Shown one piece after another: positions 28,577-39,958 of a stretch of 44,482 nucleotides of DNA. The notes under the pieces were generated by a model that was not told where the DNA came from, made no database searches, and saw only the letters and a program-made list of their open reading frames with translations. The translations under genes and the position numbers were made by a program. Position 1 is the first letter of the stretch. Each line of letters begins with the position of its first letter. Origin of the DNA: Nitrosomonas sp. (GTDB taxonomy: Bacteria; Pseudomonadota; Gammaproteobacteria; Burkholderiales; Nitrosomonadaceae); the NCBI GenBank assembly GCA_024281695.1, contig JAMXAE010000005.1, forward strand, positions 1 through 44,482, written 5' to 3'.

Positions 28577-29674
28577 ATGCATGCAAAAACCATTGAGTTT
28601 GAACAATATGATCAGTTACAGGACGAGACTTGCGCTCAACGCATTATCGCTGCCAAGCATATTCTGGGAAAGCACGCCATTATCCTGGCTCACCATTATC
28701 AGCGCGCAGACGTATACCGGCATGCTGGTCTGACAGGGGATTCTCTCAAACTTTCCCATCTTGCCGCTCAAACTGATGCCGATTATCTGGTTTTCTGTGG
28801 CGTGCATTTTATGGCTGAAGTCGCGGATATTCTCTCCAGTCCGAACCAAATTGCCATTCTACCCGATATGGCAGCCGGCTGTTCAATGGCGGATATGGCC
28901 AATCTGTCGAATGTCGAACGAGCTTGGCGCGAACTCTCGGAACTATTTAATCCCGATGAGATGATCACCCCAGTAACCTACATTAACTCTGCTGCCGATT
29001 TAAAAGCTTTCTGTGGCGAGCATGAAGGAATTGTTTGCACTTCCAGTAATGCCAAAAAAATCCTTCAATGGTCATTTAAACGACGAGAAAAAGTTTTGTT
29101 TTTCCCCGATCAGCATCTTGGTCGCTGGAGCGGCCATCAACTTGGCATTCCACTTGATGAGATGGTGGTATGGAATTTTGACGAACCGATGGGCGGATTA
29201 ACTCCCGAGCAAATAAAAAAAGCCAAAATTCTATTATGGAAAGGACATTGCTCCGTTCATCAAATGTTTCAGCCGCAACATATTATTCGTTTTCGTAATC
29301 AGTATCCGGATGGCATCGTGATCTCTCATCCCGAATGCAGCTATGAAGTTTGCAAAGCATCTGACTACGTGGGTTCCACGGAATACATCATCCAAACAAT
29401 TGCTGAAGCCAAAAGCGGCACGCGCTGGCTAGTTGGCACAGAATTAAATCTAGTCAGCCGTATCACTGAAGAATTCAAATCACAAGGGAAAATTGTTCAG
29501 TTCATGTCACCTATGGTGTGCATGTGTTCAACCATGGCCCGGATCGACCCGCAACATTTGGCTTGGACCTTAGAAAATCTAGTCAATGGTAATGTGGTCA
29601 ATCAGATTCAAGTTCCTCAAGGAGAAGCTGTGCTTGCAAAGTTAGCATTGGATCGAATGCTGCAGATCTCATAA
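28577..29674 (+). CDS. nadA: Quinolinate synthase A
   Basis: A 365-residue NadA. It condenses iminoaspartate with dihydroxyacetone phosphate to quinolinate in NAD synthesis, using a 4Fe-4S cluster; likely ligands are Cys in AGCSMADM (102), GHCSVHQMF (225) and VCMCSTM (315 or 317). LAHHYQRADVY and ISHPECSYEV are further family blocks. It is divergent from lptC. A short hairpin follows the stop. Confidence 0.96.
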   Translation: MHAKTIEFEQYDQLQDETCAQRIIAAKHILGKHAIILAHHYQRADVYRHAGLTGDSLKLSHLAAQTDADYLVFCGVHFMAEVADILSSPNQIAILPDMAAGCSMADMANLSNVERAWRELSELFNPDEMITPVTYINSAADLKAFCGEHEGIVCTSSNAKKILQWSFKRREKVLFFPDQHLGRWSGHQLGIPLDEMVVWNFDEPMGGLTPEQIKKAKILLWKGHCSVHQMFQPQHIIRFRNQYPDGIVISHPECSYEVCKASDYVGSTEYIIQTIAEAKSGTRWLVGTELNLVSRITEEFKSQGKIVQFMSPMVCMCSTMARIDPQHLAWTLENLVNGNVVNQIQVPQGEAVLAKLALDRMLQIS

Positions 29675-29693
29675 TTTCTGCGCGATGCAGAAA
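29675..29693 (+). terminator. Possible terminator hairpin after nadA
   Basis: TTTCTGC (29675-29681) pairs with GCAGAAA (29687-29693) round a GCGAT loop directly after the nadA stop. The T-run is short (GTGTTT), and the next gene starts 21 bases later, so it may only weaken read-through. Confidence 0.35.
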
Positions 29694-29714
29694 GGTGTTT
29701 AACTGGTCGGAGAT

Positions 29715-30887
29715 ATGAAAAATTTTCATTATGTCGAGCATAACCACATCACCTTACTGCATAATGGACACGCTTATTTCCCCAAACTAGAAGCCGCGAT
29801 AGAAACGGCACAATTTGAAATTTATATTGAAACCTATATTTTTGAGTATGATGCGATTGGCATCAGAATTGCAGAAGCACTTAAACGAGCCGCACGACGC
29901 GGCGTATCCGTGCATCTGTTGCTGGATGGTTTCGGCTCTCAGAATCTCTCGCACGCAACAATACAAGATATGCTCGGAACCGGCATGCAAGTACTCATAT
30001 TCAGGCCGGAATTCATTTTTTCCATGCCGCACCGCTATCGCTTGCGTCGCATGCACCGAAAACTAGTGACCATTGATGCACAAATAGCCTTTGTTGGCGG
30101 AATTAATATTATTGATGACCAGCATAATCCAGAAAATCTGACACCCCGCTTTGACTTCGCCGTCCTAATCAAAGGCCCCTTGCTTATTCAAATACACGCT
30201 GCGGTGAGACATCTATGGATGTTAGTTGCCTGGGTGCACTTAAAGAAACGTTGGATTAATCCTATCGTCATCAAACCAACCATTATGCCGTGTGGAGATC
30301 AAAAGGCCGTATTTCTGATACGCGATAACTTACGTCATCGCCATGATATTGAGCACGCTTACCTGGAAGCAATTAATCAAGCGCACACCGAAATTATTAT
30401 CGCCAATGCATATTTCCTGCCGGGAAGAAAATTTAGCAATGCGCTAAAGAATGCTGCGCAGAGAGGAGTTCATGTCGAACTTTTATTGCAAGGTAAAATC
30501 GAATACCGTTTACAACACCACGCGACTCAAGCAATGTATGAAAATTTGTTGAATGTCGGCATAAAAATTTATGAGTACAATCGAAGCTATCTACATGCCA
30601 AAGTAGCCGTTATCGATCAACATTGGGCAACCGTGGGCTCTTCCAATATCGATCCTTTTAGTCTGCTATTAGCACGCGAAGCCAATATCTTCGTGGAGGA
30701 TCAACATTTTGCTGACGAATTGAGATCTAGCTTAAAAACCGCCATTACTGAAGAATCCACCCCTGTCATGCAAATAAATAAAGGTTTTTTCTCATGGCAC
30801 CACCATGCTATCAACTGGCTCAGTTTCCACATCGTCCGCATGATGCAAGGAGTACTTGGCTATGATTGGCACGACAGCAAACCATAG
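29715..30887 (+). CDS. Cardiolipin synthase, ClsB-like phospholipase D family
   Basis: A 390-residue protein with two HKD motifs: His114-Lys116-Asp121 (HRKLVTID) and His294-Lys296-Asp301 (HAKVAVID), each followed by the VGGIN / VGSSNID block of the family. There are no strong N-terminal membrane helices, as in ClsB. It makes cardiolipin or related phospholipids at the membrane. GGAG lies only two bases before the ATG, which may weaken initiation. The next gene may overlap its end. Confidence 0.9.
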   Translation: MKNFHYVEHNHITLLHNGHAYFPKLEAAIETAQFEIYIETYIFEYDAIGIRIAEALKRAARRGVSVHLLLDGFGSQNLSHATIQDMLGTGMQVLIFRPEFIFSMPHRYRLRRMHRKLVTIDAQIAFVGGINIIDDQHNPENLTPRFDFAVLIKGPLLIQIHAAVRHLWMLVAWVHLKKRWINPIVIKPTIMPCGDQKAVFLIRDNLRHRHDIEHAYLEAINQAHTEIIIANAYFLPGRKFSNALKNAAQRGVHVELLLQGKIEYRLQHHATQAMYENLLNVGIKIYEYNRSYLHAKVAVIDQHWATVGSSNIDPFSLLLAREANIFVEDQHFADELRSSLKTAITEESTPVMQINKGFFSWHHHAINWLSFHIVRMMQGVLGYDWHDSKP

Positions 30888-30957
30888 CAGCATTGCAAAA
30901 TTCAAATCATTACCCGATCATTTCCTCTGTCCAAGAACGCAACTAATAACCCCATCA

Positions 30958-32001
30958 ATGCAACCGACTCAGCACACATCGTCCCCACTAAATCTGTCTT
31001 CAAAACAGAATGAACAGATCGCCATGGCTGTGAGAATACTGCACAAAGGCGGCACTGTAGCCTTTCCTACAGAGACTGTATATGGTCTTGGCGCCGACGT
31101 CACCAACTTAGTCGGCATCAGCAAGATATACAATATAAAACAGCGGCCTATTGATCATCCACTCATCGTGCATATCGGCAACATTTCACATTTACAATAC
31201 TGGACACAAAACATCCCAGAATCCGCCTGGAAGCTGGCCCGTCACTTCTGGCCAGGCCCACTCACATTGATTCTACCGCGCAGCCGTCACATCCCCGATA
31301 GCGTGACCGGTGGTCAAGATACCGTTGGTTTGCGCATACCTGCCCATCCTGTTGCCCAAGCCTTACTGAATGCGCTAGGACCGGAAAAAGCGCTGGCTGC
31401 ACCATCGGCCAATCGTTTTGGACGTATCAGCCCAACCACTGCGGCGCATGTCTACGAAGAACTGGGGACTGAGATTGATATGATTCTGGACGGTGGCGCT
31501 TGTGAAGTAGGACTCGAAAGCACCATCATCAGTTTTTGTGATCAATCCCCGAAAATACTGCGGCCAGGTGGCATTACTTTGTCAGCACTAGAATCTATAT
31601 TGAATGCCCCTGTTATTTTGGCTCACAATCAGAACCATACAGTACGGACACCGGGATCACTGCCTGCGCATTACGCACCGACAACACCCCTTAAATTATG
31701 TTCTGCGAATCAAATCGGACAGAGCGCACTCGCATTCGCTGCGCAAGGCTTGAAAATATTGGTTATTACATGGTCAGATATCGGCAGAACAGAAATTCCA
31801 CATGACTCCATACGACATTTCTCCATGCCCGGCGATCCGATTTTATACGGTCAGCAACTATATGCGAAGCTGCGCCAGTTTGATCACGAGGCATTTGATT
31901 ATATGCTGATAGAAGCCCCGCCAGATCATCCAGCTTGGATGGCAATTACAGATCGCTTGCAACGCGCCAGCTATCATCCAACTTATAACAATAGAAATTA
32001 A
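30958..32001 (+). CDS. L-threonylcarbamoyladenylate synthase (Sua5/YrdC with C-terminal Sua5 domain)
   Basis: An N-terminal YrdC domain (GGTVAFPTETVYGLGADV, KQRPIDHPLIVHI, ARHFWPGPLTLIL, LAAPSANRFGRISPTTAAHV) is followed by a Sua5 C-terminal domain after the linker with RTPGSLPAHYAPTTPL. It makes threonylcarbamoyl-AMP for the universal t6A37 tRNA modification. I chose the ATG at 30958 (347 residues); an upstream ATG at 30856 would overlap the cardiolipin synthase by 32 bases, and one at 31024 begins at the core domain. No start has a clear ribosome site. Confidence 0.92.
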   Translation: MQPTQHTSSPLNLSSKQNEQIAMAVRILHKGGTVAFPTETVYGLGADVTNLVGISKIYNIKQRPIDHPLIVHIGNISHLQYWTQNIPESAWKLARHFWPGPLTLILPRSRHIPDSVTGGQDTVGLRIPAHPVAQALLNALGPEKALAAPSANRFGRISPTTAAHVYEELGTEIDMILDGGACEVGLESTIISFCDQSPKILRPGGITLSALESILNAPVILAHNQNHTVRTPGSLPAHYAPTTPLKLCSANQIGQSALAFAAQGLKILVITWSDIGRTEIPHDSIRHFSMPGDPILYGQQLYAKLRQFDHEAFDYMLIEAPPDHPAWMAITDRLQRASYHPTYNNRN

Positions 32002-32011
32002 TACATTTATA

Positions 32012-32782
32012 ATGAACACAAATAACAAACTACAAGCCATACTTTTTGATGTTGATGGTACTCTCGCCGATACCGAACAAGATGGACATCGCCTTGCATT
32101 CAATACCGCATTTAAACAATTTCACCTCGATTGGGATTGGGATATCGATCTCTATGGCGAGCTCCTGCAGATTACCGGTGGTAAAGAGCGTATCCGTTAT
32201 TACATGGAAAAATATGTTCCAACTGCTCTCGAAAAGAATGATCTGAATGACTGGATCATTAGCTTACACAAAACCAAAACAAAATATTTTGAGTCTCTAA
32301 TGGAGCAAGGCAGCATTCCATTACGCCCTGGTGTTGCGCGACTAATTCATGAATTGAGGCAGGAGAAAATAAAACTCGCTATTGCTACGACCACAACCAT
32401 GGAGAATGTCACTGCTCTGCTTAAATCAACACTAGGAGAAGAATCGATTAGCTGGTTCGACGTTATCGGCGCAGGTGATATTGTTCCCAAGAAAAAACCA
32501 GCCCCCGATATCTATCACTGGGTACTCGAACAGCTCAAGCTAAGCGCTCAGCAATGCCTCGCAATAGAAGATTCAGAAAATGGACTAAGATCTGCATTGG
32601 CTGCAAATCTCCCGACACTCATTACCACGAGTAGTTATACTCGTTTACAAAATTTTAGTGGCGCTATCGCCGTTTTATCGGATTTAGGTGAGCCTTTCCA
32701 ACCATTTACAAAAATCAAAGGTGAAACCTTTAAGAAAGAATGGGTTGACTATGCAATGCTCAACAACCTGATTCACTGCTAA
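32012..32782 (+). CDS. HAD-superfamily phosphatase, CbbY-like
   Basis: A 256-residue haloacid dehalogenase-type hydrolase. Motif I is LFDVDGTLADTE (nucleophile Asp13, Asp15), motif II is IATTTTMEN, and motif III/IV is KKKPAPDIY with AIEDSENGLRSA. The cap region with ITGGKERIRYYMEKY is like that of CbbY/CbbZ phosphatases, which hydrolyse sugar phosphates such as xylulose-1,5-bisphosphate and are often linked to the Calvin cycle in autotrophs. No cbb genes are nearby. It starts 10 bases after the Sua5 stop, so they are probably co-transcribed. Confidence 0.87.
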   Translation: MNTNNKLQAILFDVDGTLADTEQDGHRLAFNTAFKQFHLDWDWDIDLYGELLQITGGKERIRYYMEKYVPTALEKNDLNDWIISLHKTKTKYFESLMEQGSIPLRPGVARLIHELRQEKIKLAIATTTTMENVTALLKSTLGEESISWFDVIGAGDIVPKKKPAPDIYHWVLEQLKLSAQQCLAIEDSENGLRSALAANLPTLITTSSYTRLQNFSGAIAVLSDLGEPFQPFTKIKGETFKKEWVDYAMLNNLIHC

Positions 32783-32843
32783 ATCTCAACGCAAAGCTGT
32801 GCGAAATCAATCTATTCAATTCTAAACGAAATCTGATAGCTGG

Positions 32844-33926
32844 TTATGACTGCCTAGGCTTAGGCAAATACTCCAATGGGTCAACCGGCTTACCATTCTT
32901 GCGTATCTCAAAGTGTAACTGAGTAATATCAGTATCCGTATTGCCCATCTCTGCAATTTTCTGGCCTTTTACCACTGCTTCCCCTTCTTTAACAAGAATC
33001 TTACTATTATGGGCATACGCGCTCAGGAATGTATTGTTATGCTTAATAATAATCAGATTCCCATAACCACGCAAGCCATGGCCGCTATACACTACCTCAC
33101 CCGCAGCAGAGGCTAAAATTGCTTGTCCAGCTTGTCCCGCTATCTTTACGCCTTTGGAATTTTTTGAAAAAGACGAAAGCACTTTCCCTGTAGTAGGCCA
33201 TATCCACTCAGTATCTGATTGATTAATCATCTTTTCAGATTTTTGTGATTCTGATTGAGAAGCCGATTCAATTCTGGTATTTCTCTCTACCATTGGCGAA
33301 GAGGTTGGTGTCTGTACTATAGGTAATATATTTGCAGGATCTTTTAATCGTGCCACATTTTGCTCTGAGAAAGGCAATTTAAGCGCTTTGGGGCTTGTTT
33401 TTAGATCTGTTTTTACTTTTCCTCCAGCACCACTTGCGCTTTCCTGAGAAACTGCAACAGGAGGCTCCAGATTGGGTTCAATGGTTGTCTCTATTGGTTG
33501 CCCAGGTAATGCAAACAAAGCAGGTTGTGAATCTTTTGTCGGTGCAGACAGATTAATTCTCTGACCTGGCTTAATAGTTTTTGGATCAACGATATCGTTC
33601 CATTCTGCTATTTTTTTGAAATCGATGCCATGATTAAGTGCAATACTGTATAGAGTATCTCCTTTCTGCACAGTATAAAATTGATTATTTAAATCAGTTG
33701 CCTGAGTTGATTTACTTGTTGAACCAGGTAAATCAGTTTTTACACGATCAACCACAGGCACTGGAGATTGCGTTGTACTACATCCAATCAATAGAAAGCA
33801 GACTATAAATAACCATAAATAGCAATTTAAAGATAATAATTTTGAATGTCTGTTCAAAGAAAAAACTACCTTAATGATATTTTCACCTATATTGATATCT
33901 ACTCGTTTTGTTGGATTATTTATCAT
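32844..33926 (-). CDS. nlpD: NlpD-like lipoprotein with LysM and degenerate M23 domain
   Basis: A 360-residue envelope protein. A hydrophobic segment ends in the lipobox LIGC (Cys49), preceded by an unusually long N-terminal stretch; a shorter start may be real. A LysM domain follows (YTVQKGDTLYSIALNHGID, about residue 85), then a low-complexity linker and a C-terminal M23 domain. In the M23 part the active HxxxD is lost (GVKIAGQAG) and the final motif is QLHFEI, not HLHFEI, so it cannot bind zinc normally and probably activates amidases, as NlpD does. It follows surE and pcm; rpoS, often next, is missing. Confidence 0.9.
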   Translation of the reverse strand: MINNPTKRVDINIGENIIKVVFSLNRHSKLLSLNCYLWLFIVCFLLIGCSTTQSPVPVVDRVKTDLPGSTSKSTQATDLNNQFYTVQKGDTLYSIALNHGIDFKKIAEWNDIVDPKTIKPGQRINLSAPTKDSQPALFALPGQPIETTIEPNLEPPVAVSQESASGAGGKVKTDLKTSPKALKLPFSEQNVARLKDPANILPIVQTPTSSPMVERNTRIESASQSESQKSEKMINQSDTEWIWPTTGKVLSSFSKNSKGVKIAGQAGQAILASAAGEVVYSGHGLRGYGNLIIIKHNNTFLSAYAHNSKILVKEGEAVVKGQKIAEMGNTDTDITQLHFEIRKNGKPVDPLEYLPKPRQS

Positions 33927-33945
33927 TTTAATATTCCCTGTATCG

Positions 33946-34611
33946 TCATTTCTTTACGACACCAGATAATAAAGGTACAAAATTCACCTCTTCCAGCATA
34001 GTTTCAGTATAGCCTTGGGAATTACGTTCAATAATACACAAATTCTGCTTTTGGCTCCCTTTCGGGAAAACCATCCTTCCCCCCACAACCATTTGCTCCA
34101 ATAATGCAGTAGGAACATGCGTTGTTACTGCTGTCATGATGATAGCATCAAATGGTGCAACCTCTGCTAATCCACGTAAACCATCGGCATGCCTCAAATA
34201 AATATTTCTAATTTGTAATTCTTGCAATCGAATTCGAGTTCGAGTCAATAATGACCCAATACGCTCTATCGAATAAACTTTCTGTGCAATTTGTGCCAAC
34301 ACAGCTGTTTGATACCCACATCCAGTTCCAATCTCAAGTACTTTACCCAAATCAGAATTAGCACGTAGTAACTCGCTCATACGCGCAACAATCCAGGGAC
34401 TGGATATGGTTTGACCATAATTTATAGGCAAAGAAACATCTTCATAAGCCCGACTTGCCAGAGCTTCCTCAATAAAAATATGACGAGGAATAGTTCCCAT
34501 TGCTGATAAAATTACTTCGTCAGCAATGCCCTGTGTGCGCAAACGCTCAATCATTCGCATGCGCGTACGCTGCGAAGTCATACCAATTCCAGAATGACGA
34601 ACGCTCACCAA
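33946..34611 (-). CDS. pcm: Protein-L-isoaspartate O-methyltransferase
   Basis: A 221-residue SAM-dependent methyltransferase that repairs isoaspartyl residues. Its motif I is VLEIGTGCGYQTAVLAQI, with ISSPWIVARMSELL just before; DAIIMTAVTTHVP and GGRMVFPKG follow. The longest start is a TTG at 34611; a GTG at 34608 and an ATG at 34581 (MTSQRTRMRMIERL) are alternatives, and family similarity begins near the last. It lies 43 bases downstream of surE, as in most proteobacteria. Confidence 0.94.
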   Translation of the reverse strand: MVSVRHSGIGMTSQRTRMRMIERLRTQGIADEVILSAMGTIPRHIFIEEALASRAYEDVSLPINYGQTISSPWIVARMSELLRANSDLGKVLEIGTGCGYQTAVLAQIAQKVYSIERIGSLLTRTRIRLQELQIRNIYLRHADGLRGLAEVAPFDAIIMTAVTTHVPTALLEQMVVGGRMVFPKGSQKQNLCIIERNSQGYTETMLEEVNFVPLLSGVVKK

Positions 34612-34654
34612 TTAGTATCCATAAAATATCAAATTACTTAAACATAACAAGCAC

Positions 34655-35398
34655 CTAATTATCAAGCCATCTTGTTATAAGATCTAATTGATCATATCGA
34701 GTTAAGTCAATCTGTAATGGAGTCACTGAAACACGATTATGCTGAATGGCATAAAAATCCGTACCTTCGCCCGCATCCTGCGCAGCACCTGCTGCACCAA
34801 CCCAATATACACTCTCTCCACGCGGATTCTGCGATTTGATGACTGGCTCTGCTTTATGACGCCGCCCTAATCGAGTTACTTCGATCCCTTCAAGTTGCTG
34901 ATACTCGATATTCGGTACATTAATATTCAACAAAACGGCACGTTGAATATCATTTTCTCTAAAACGCATCACCATATCAGCTGCAACACGCGCAGCTGTT
35001 AAATAGTTTCCACTCGACGCATCAACCAAAGAAACAGCTAACGATGGAATTCCCAGTAAGAATCCTTCTGTAGCAGCAGCAACAGTACCAGAATAAATAG
35101 TGTCATCGCCCATATTAGCACCATTATTCACACCAGAAATGACCATGTCCGGCATCACATCAAGCATACCAGTAACTGCCAGATGAACACAGTCTGTCGG
35201 CGTTCCATTCACATAATAAAAACCATTATGGGATTTATGCAAACTTAATGGACGGTCCAGTGTTAATGAATTACTGGACCCACTGCGATCTCTTTCCGGC
35301 GCAACTACAATGATTTCTGCAAGCTCAGAAAGTAATTCAGCAAGACATGCAAGACCAGGTGCAAAATATCCATCATCATTACTAAGTAAAATGCGCAT
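34655..35398 (-). CDS. surE: 5'/3'-nucleotidase SurE
   Basis: A 247-residue SurE. The metal-binding [15 protein letters not shown] (Asp8, Asp9) and the family block [21 protein letters not shown] are present, along with [22 protein letters not shown]. It dephosphorylates nucleoside monophosphates and is linked with survival in stationary phase. It is the first gene of surE-pcm-nlpD and lies 94 bases from the 3' end of tRNA-Pro, which is on the same strand. Confidence 0.97.
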   Translation of the reverse strand: MRILLSNDDGYFAPGLACLAELLSELAEIIVVAPERDRSGSSNSLTLDRPLSLHKSHNGFYYVNGTPTDCVHLAVTGMLDVMPDMVISGVNNGANMGDDTIYSGTVAAATEGFLLGIPSLAVSLVDASSGNYLTAARVAADMVMRFRENDIQRAVLLNINVPNIEYQQLEGIEVTRLGRRHKAEPVIKSQNPRGESVYWVGAAGAAQDAGEGTDFYAIQHNRVSVTPLQIDLTRYDQLDLITRWLDN

Positions 35399-35492
35399 TT
35401 TATAAGCTTATCATAATCATTGGATAGCCAGACAAGCGCTCTTGCATAAATTCAAGATCTATCATTTAAATGTGAGCACACTACATATCAAA

Positions 35493-35569
<77 letters not shown>

Positions 35570-35632
35570 AACAGGAAATTATAGCAAACAAAACACCCTA
35601 ACTTTAGAAACTATTACTGAAAAGTATATTCT

Positions 35633-36013
35633 TTAGGACAGAAGTAGCGACATAACACTCTTAATTTCACGTCGAATGTCACTTAAATCTACTATCGAAG
35701 GAGGTAGATTAATATTAATTGGTTTTATAGGCATTAATTTATCTTCACTATGATCTAGCCGGCTGCGCGCCCCATTAATCGTAAATCCTTGATCATAGAG
35801 CAGTTCTCGAATTCGCCGTATCAACAACACTTCTTGATGTTGATAATAGCGACGATTACCACGACGCTTAACAGGTTTTAATTGTGTAAACTCTTGTTCC
35901 CAATAGCGTAATACATGTGGCTTAACACCACATAGGGTACCTACTTCACCAATTGTAAAATAACGCTTAGCTGGAATTGGAAGAGATATATTACTTGGCT
36001 TTTTGTTTTCCAT
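35633..36013 (-). CDS. MerR-family transcriptional regulator
   Basis: A 126-residue protein with a MerR winged-helix at the N terminus: [43 protein letters not shown], then the start of a coiled coil. I chose the ATG at 36013; the longer start at 36028 is TTG. It overlaps the end of ihfA by 23 bases. The short C terminus has no ligand or cysteine motif. This companion of ihfA is conserved in beta- and gammaproteobacteria but has no agreed target. Confidence 0.9.
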   Translation of the reverse strand: MENKKPSNISLPIPAKRYFTIGEVGTLCGVKPHVLRYWEQEFTQLKPVKRRGNRRYYQHQEVLLIRRIRELLYDQGFTINGARSRLDHSEDKLMPIKPININLPPSIVDLSDIRREIKSVMSLLLS

Positions 36014-36299
36014 GATAATTCTTTTCAACCAAGGTTTTTAATTTCTGGCTGGCATGGAACGTAACCACACGACGGGCGGTAATAGGAATTTCTTCTCCTG
36101 TTTTAGGGTTTCGGCCGGGACGTTGTGGTTTCTCCCTTAATTGGAAATTACCAAACCCGGAAAGCTTAACACCTTCATTATTTTGTAGTGCGGTACGTAC
36201 TTCCTCATAAAAAGACTCAACCATATCTTTCGCTTCACGCTTGTTAAGTCCTACATTCTCAAATAATAAATCTGCTAATTCAGCTTTTGTTAATGCCAT
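35991..36299 (-). CDS. ihfA: Integration host factor subunit alpha
   Basis: A 102-residue HU-family protein: [28 protein letters not shown], the beta-arm with [33 protein letters not shown], and a final helix. The [10 protein letters not shown] arm tip with its Pro intercalates and bends DNA; it pairs with IhfB (not here). GGAG stands six bases before the ATG. It is 155 bases after pheT, a gap in which I see no other gene, and may have its own promoter. Confidence 0.97.
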   Translation of the reverse strand: MALTKAELADLLFENVGLNKREAKDMVESFYEEVRTALQNNEGVKLSGFGNFQLREKPQRPGRNPKTGEEIPITARRVVTFHASQKLKTLVEKNYHGKQKAK

Positions 36300-36454
36300 A
36301 CTTCACTCCATTTAGTTATTAGCTTTTATAACTTTAACTCATCATCAGTTATTAGATGATTCATTAAACAGTAGTGCTTTTAATAAAAACCGATTAATAA
36401 CTCATTTCATACACTAAGCTTGCAAAAAATCCAATTAAAATGTTTCAACAATAG

Positions 36455-38818
36455 TTAGTTACGTAATATTGCACAAAACTTATTTTCCAGAATTTTTACT
36501 AAGCTTATCACTGCAAAATCAGCTTCTTCATCAGTCAATGTTTTCTCAGTATCTTGTAACAACACGCGGAATGCAAGACTTTTTTTGGTAGTTTCCATCC
36601 CCTTACCGCGATAAATATCAAATAACGAAATATCCAATACGATCGCTGGCTTTTCTGCATACATACCGACTAGAAGTGAATCTACGCTAACCTCATTATC
36701 AACAATGACCGCGATATCACGTCGTATTGGCGGAAATTTAGATATTTCCTTAGCAACAGATAAAGATTTAAGTATTAAACTCTCTAAACTTATCTCAAAT
36801 ATAATTGTATTTTTCTGCAAACCATATTTTTTCTGCCAACGAGGATGCAATTCTCCCAACCACCCTATAGATTTATCGTGGATATAAATTTGCGCAGATT
36901 TACCAGGATGCAAAGCTGGATGAGAAAATTTCTTAAAATGAATTTCCTGATTACTATATAAAACTTCTATATCTGCTTTGACATCATAAAAATCAACATC
37001 TCTTGCCGATATACCCCATTGTTCCAATACAACATCGCCATAACTCAATCCTGCAACCATATCAATTTGCTTACAATCACTTTCTTCATCTCTGATAAAA
37101 CAGCACCCCACTTCAAACAAGCGAACTCTAGCTTGCTTACGATTCAAATTAAATTGTAAATTGGATATCAATCCTCCAATCAGTGTACTGCGCATTACAC
37201 TCATTTGATTTGCAATAGGGTTCTTTAATGTAACGGGCTTACTATTTGCTACAAAATCAATTTCCCAATCGACATCCACAAAAGCATAATTAATCACCTC
37301 TTGATAATCGCGAGTTACAAGCAATTTCTTGATCTCTACGGGAGAATTTTTTTCCTCAGAAATCGGCAGCATCGCCATATTCGCGCGAGGAAAATCGGTA
37401 GGTATATGATCATATCCATAAATACGCGCCAATTCCTCTATGAAATCCTCTTCAATTTTTAAATCAAAGCGATAGGTGGGCGGGGTTACATTAAAAATAT
37501 CGCCCTTTACTGAAAATCCAAAACCCAAGCGCTTAAAATAATCACTGATTTGTTGATTATTGATATCAATTCCCAGCACTCGTTTTATGCGCCCAATACG
37601 CACATTGATAGAAGATCGTTGTGGTAGCAGATGTTTCACTTCTGTGATTGGACCCACTTTACCACCGCAAATGGTTTTTATTAGATAAGTTGCACGTTCT
37701 AATACATTCCTTGTGTTTGCAAAATCAACCCCTCGCTCAAAACGATAAGCAGAATCAGAACTAAACCCAAGTTGGAAAGATTTATTACTGATTGCAGTCG
37801 GGTTAAAGAAAGCGCTTTCCAGAAAGATATCCGTCGTTCCCTGAACCACACCGTTATCTAATCCGCCCATAATACCAGCCAACGCGAGAGGCTTCTGATC
37901 ATCTGCAATTAATAGCATATCAGAAGTTAATTCGATTCGACTCCCATTCAATAACTGCATATTTTCCTGAGGTAGCGCATAACGCACCTGAATAGCCCCA
38001 GCAATTTTGGCTAAATTGAAAGCATGCATCGGCTGACCAGTTTCCAGCAATACATAATTGGTAATATCAACTACCGGATTAATTGATCGTATACCACTAC
38101 GTTCCAATCGCTGCGAAATCCATAACGGTGTTATCACATCAAGATTTATACCGCGCATTATTCGGCCACAATAGAGCGGTGATGCTTCAACTGCCACTAC
38201 ACGTACTTCCAGAGTATCGTTAATTTCGTTAGGCACTGAGCTAATCTCAAAGGAATGCAAATCAGCTGCAGTGATCGCAGAAACTTCACGTGCAATACCA
38301 AGCACACCGAGGCAATCCGCGCGATTAGGTGTAAGGCTGAGTGTAAAAACTTTATCTTCAAGTCCGTAGTAGCTTCTAAAATCTAAACCTACTGGAGCAT
38401 TTTCCGGAAGTAATAACAAACCATCCGCTGCATCACCAATGCCTAATTCTTTCGCCGAGCACAGCATCCCAGACGACTCGATACCACGTAACTTTGCTTT
38501 CTTAATCACAAAACCTGGTAAATTTGCTCCAACCAAAGCACAAGGCACTTTTACACCAGTACTTACGTTAGACGCTCCACAAACTATCTGCAGTGGATCT
38601 TCCGCTTTTCCGATCATAACACTGCATACTTTTAATCGATCTGCTGTTGGATGCTTCTCAACAGTAAGCACCTCAGCTACGACCACTTTATCAAAGATAG
38701 ATGCAACCGGCTGAATGTTCTCGACTTCAATTCCTGCCATGGTTAAAGCATGAGCGAGTTCATCACTTGAACAAGGTGGATTAACAAAGGTGCGTAACCA
38801 GCTTTCAGAAAATTTCAT
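36455..38818 (-). CDS. pheT: Phenylalanyl-tRNA synthetase beta chain
   Basis: A 787-residue PheT of normal length. The N-terminal tRNA-binding (EMAP-like) domain comes first (VVVAEVLTVEKHPTADRLKVC), then B3/B4 editing (around 210-400), B5 and the synthetase-like core, and an anticodon-binding ferredoxin fold at the end (SKFPPIRRDIAVIVD). It forms an alpha2-beta2 enzyme with PheS. It starts 40 bases after pheS. Confidence 0.98.
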   Translation of the reverse strand: MKFSESWLRTFVNPPCSSDELAHALTMAGIEVENIQPVASIFDKVVVAEVLTVEKHPTADRLKVCSVMIGKAEDPLQIVCGASNVSTGVKVPCALVGANLPGFVIKKAKLRGIESSGMLCSAKELGIGDAADGLLLLPENAPVGLDFRSYYGLEDKVFTLSLTPNRADCLGVLGIAREVSAITAADLHSFEISSVPNEINDTLEVRVVAVEASPLYCGRIMRGINLDVITPLWISQRLERSGIRSINPVVDITNYVLLETGQPMHAFNLAKIAGAIQVRYALPQENMQLLNGSRIELTSDMLLIADDQKPLALAGIMGGLDNGVVQGTTDIFLESAFFNPTAISNKSFQLGFSSDSAYRFERGVDFANTRNVLERATYLIKTICGGKVGPITEVKHLLPQRSSINVRIGRIKRVLGIDINNQQISDYFKRLGFGFSVKGDIFNVTPPTYRFDLKIEEDFIEELARIYGYDHIPTDFPRANMAMLPISEEKNSPVEIKKLLVTRDYQEVINYAFVDVDWEIDFVANSKPVTLKNPIANQMSVMRSTLIGGLISNLQFNLNRKQARVRLFEVGCCFIRDEESDCKQIDMVAGLSYGDVVLEQWGISARDVDFYDVKADIEVLYSNQEIHFKKFSHPALHPGKSAQIYIHDKSIGWLGELHPRWQKKYGLQKNTIIFEISLESLILKSLSVAKEISKFPPIRRDIAVIVDNEVSVDSLLVGMYAEKPAIVLDISLFDIYRGKGMETTKKSLAFRVLLQDTEKTLTDEEADFAVISLVKILENKFCAILRN

Positions 38819-38858
38819 GAGAATCTATTATGAATTACAACAAATAAGTTGATCAGAA

Positions 38859-39884
<1,026 letters not shown>

Positions 39885-39926
39885 TCAATGCTTATATTGA
39901 TCATTAATATCATTATATTTCACAAG

Positions 39927-39958
39927 AAAAAGGGAGGCCCGGCATACCCAGACCTCCC
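39927..39958 (-). terminator. Terminator/attenuator hairpin between rplT and pheS
   Basis: On the minus strand the RNA from 39958 to 39932 folds into an 11-pair stem (GGGAGGTCTGG with CCGGGCCTCCC, two wobbles) with a GTATG loop and runs directly into TTTTT (39931-39927). This is a strong intrinsic terminator, 21 bases after rplT ends and 49 before pheS starts. In enterobacteria a terminator at this place is the phenylalanine attenuator; whether that applies here is treated under findings. Confidence 0.8.
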
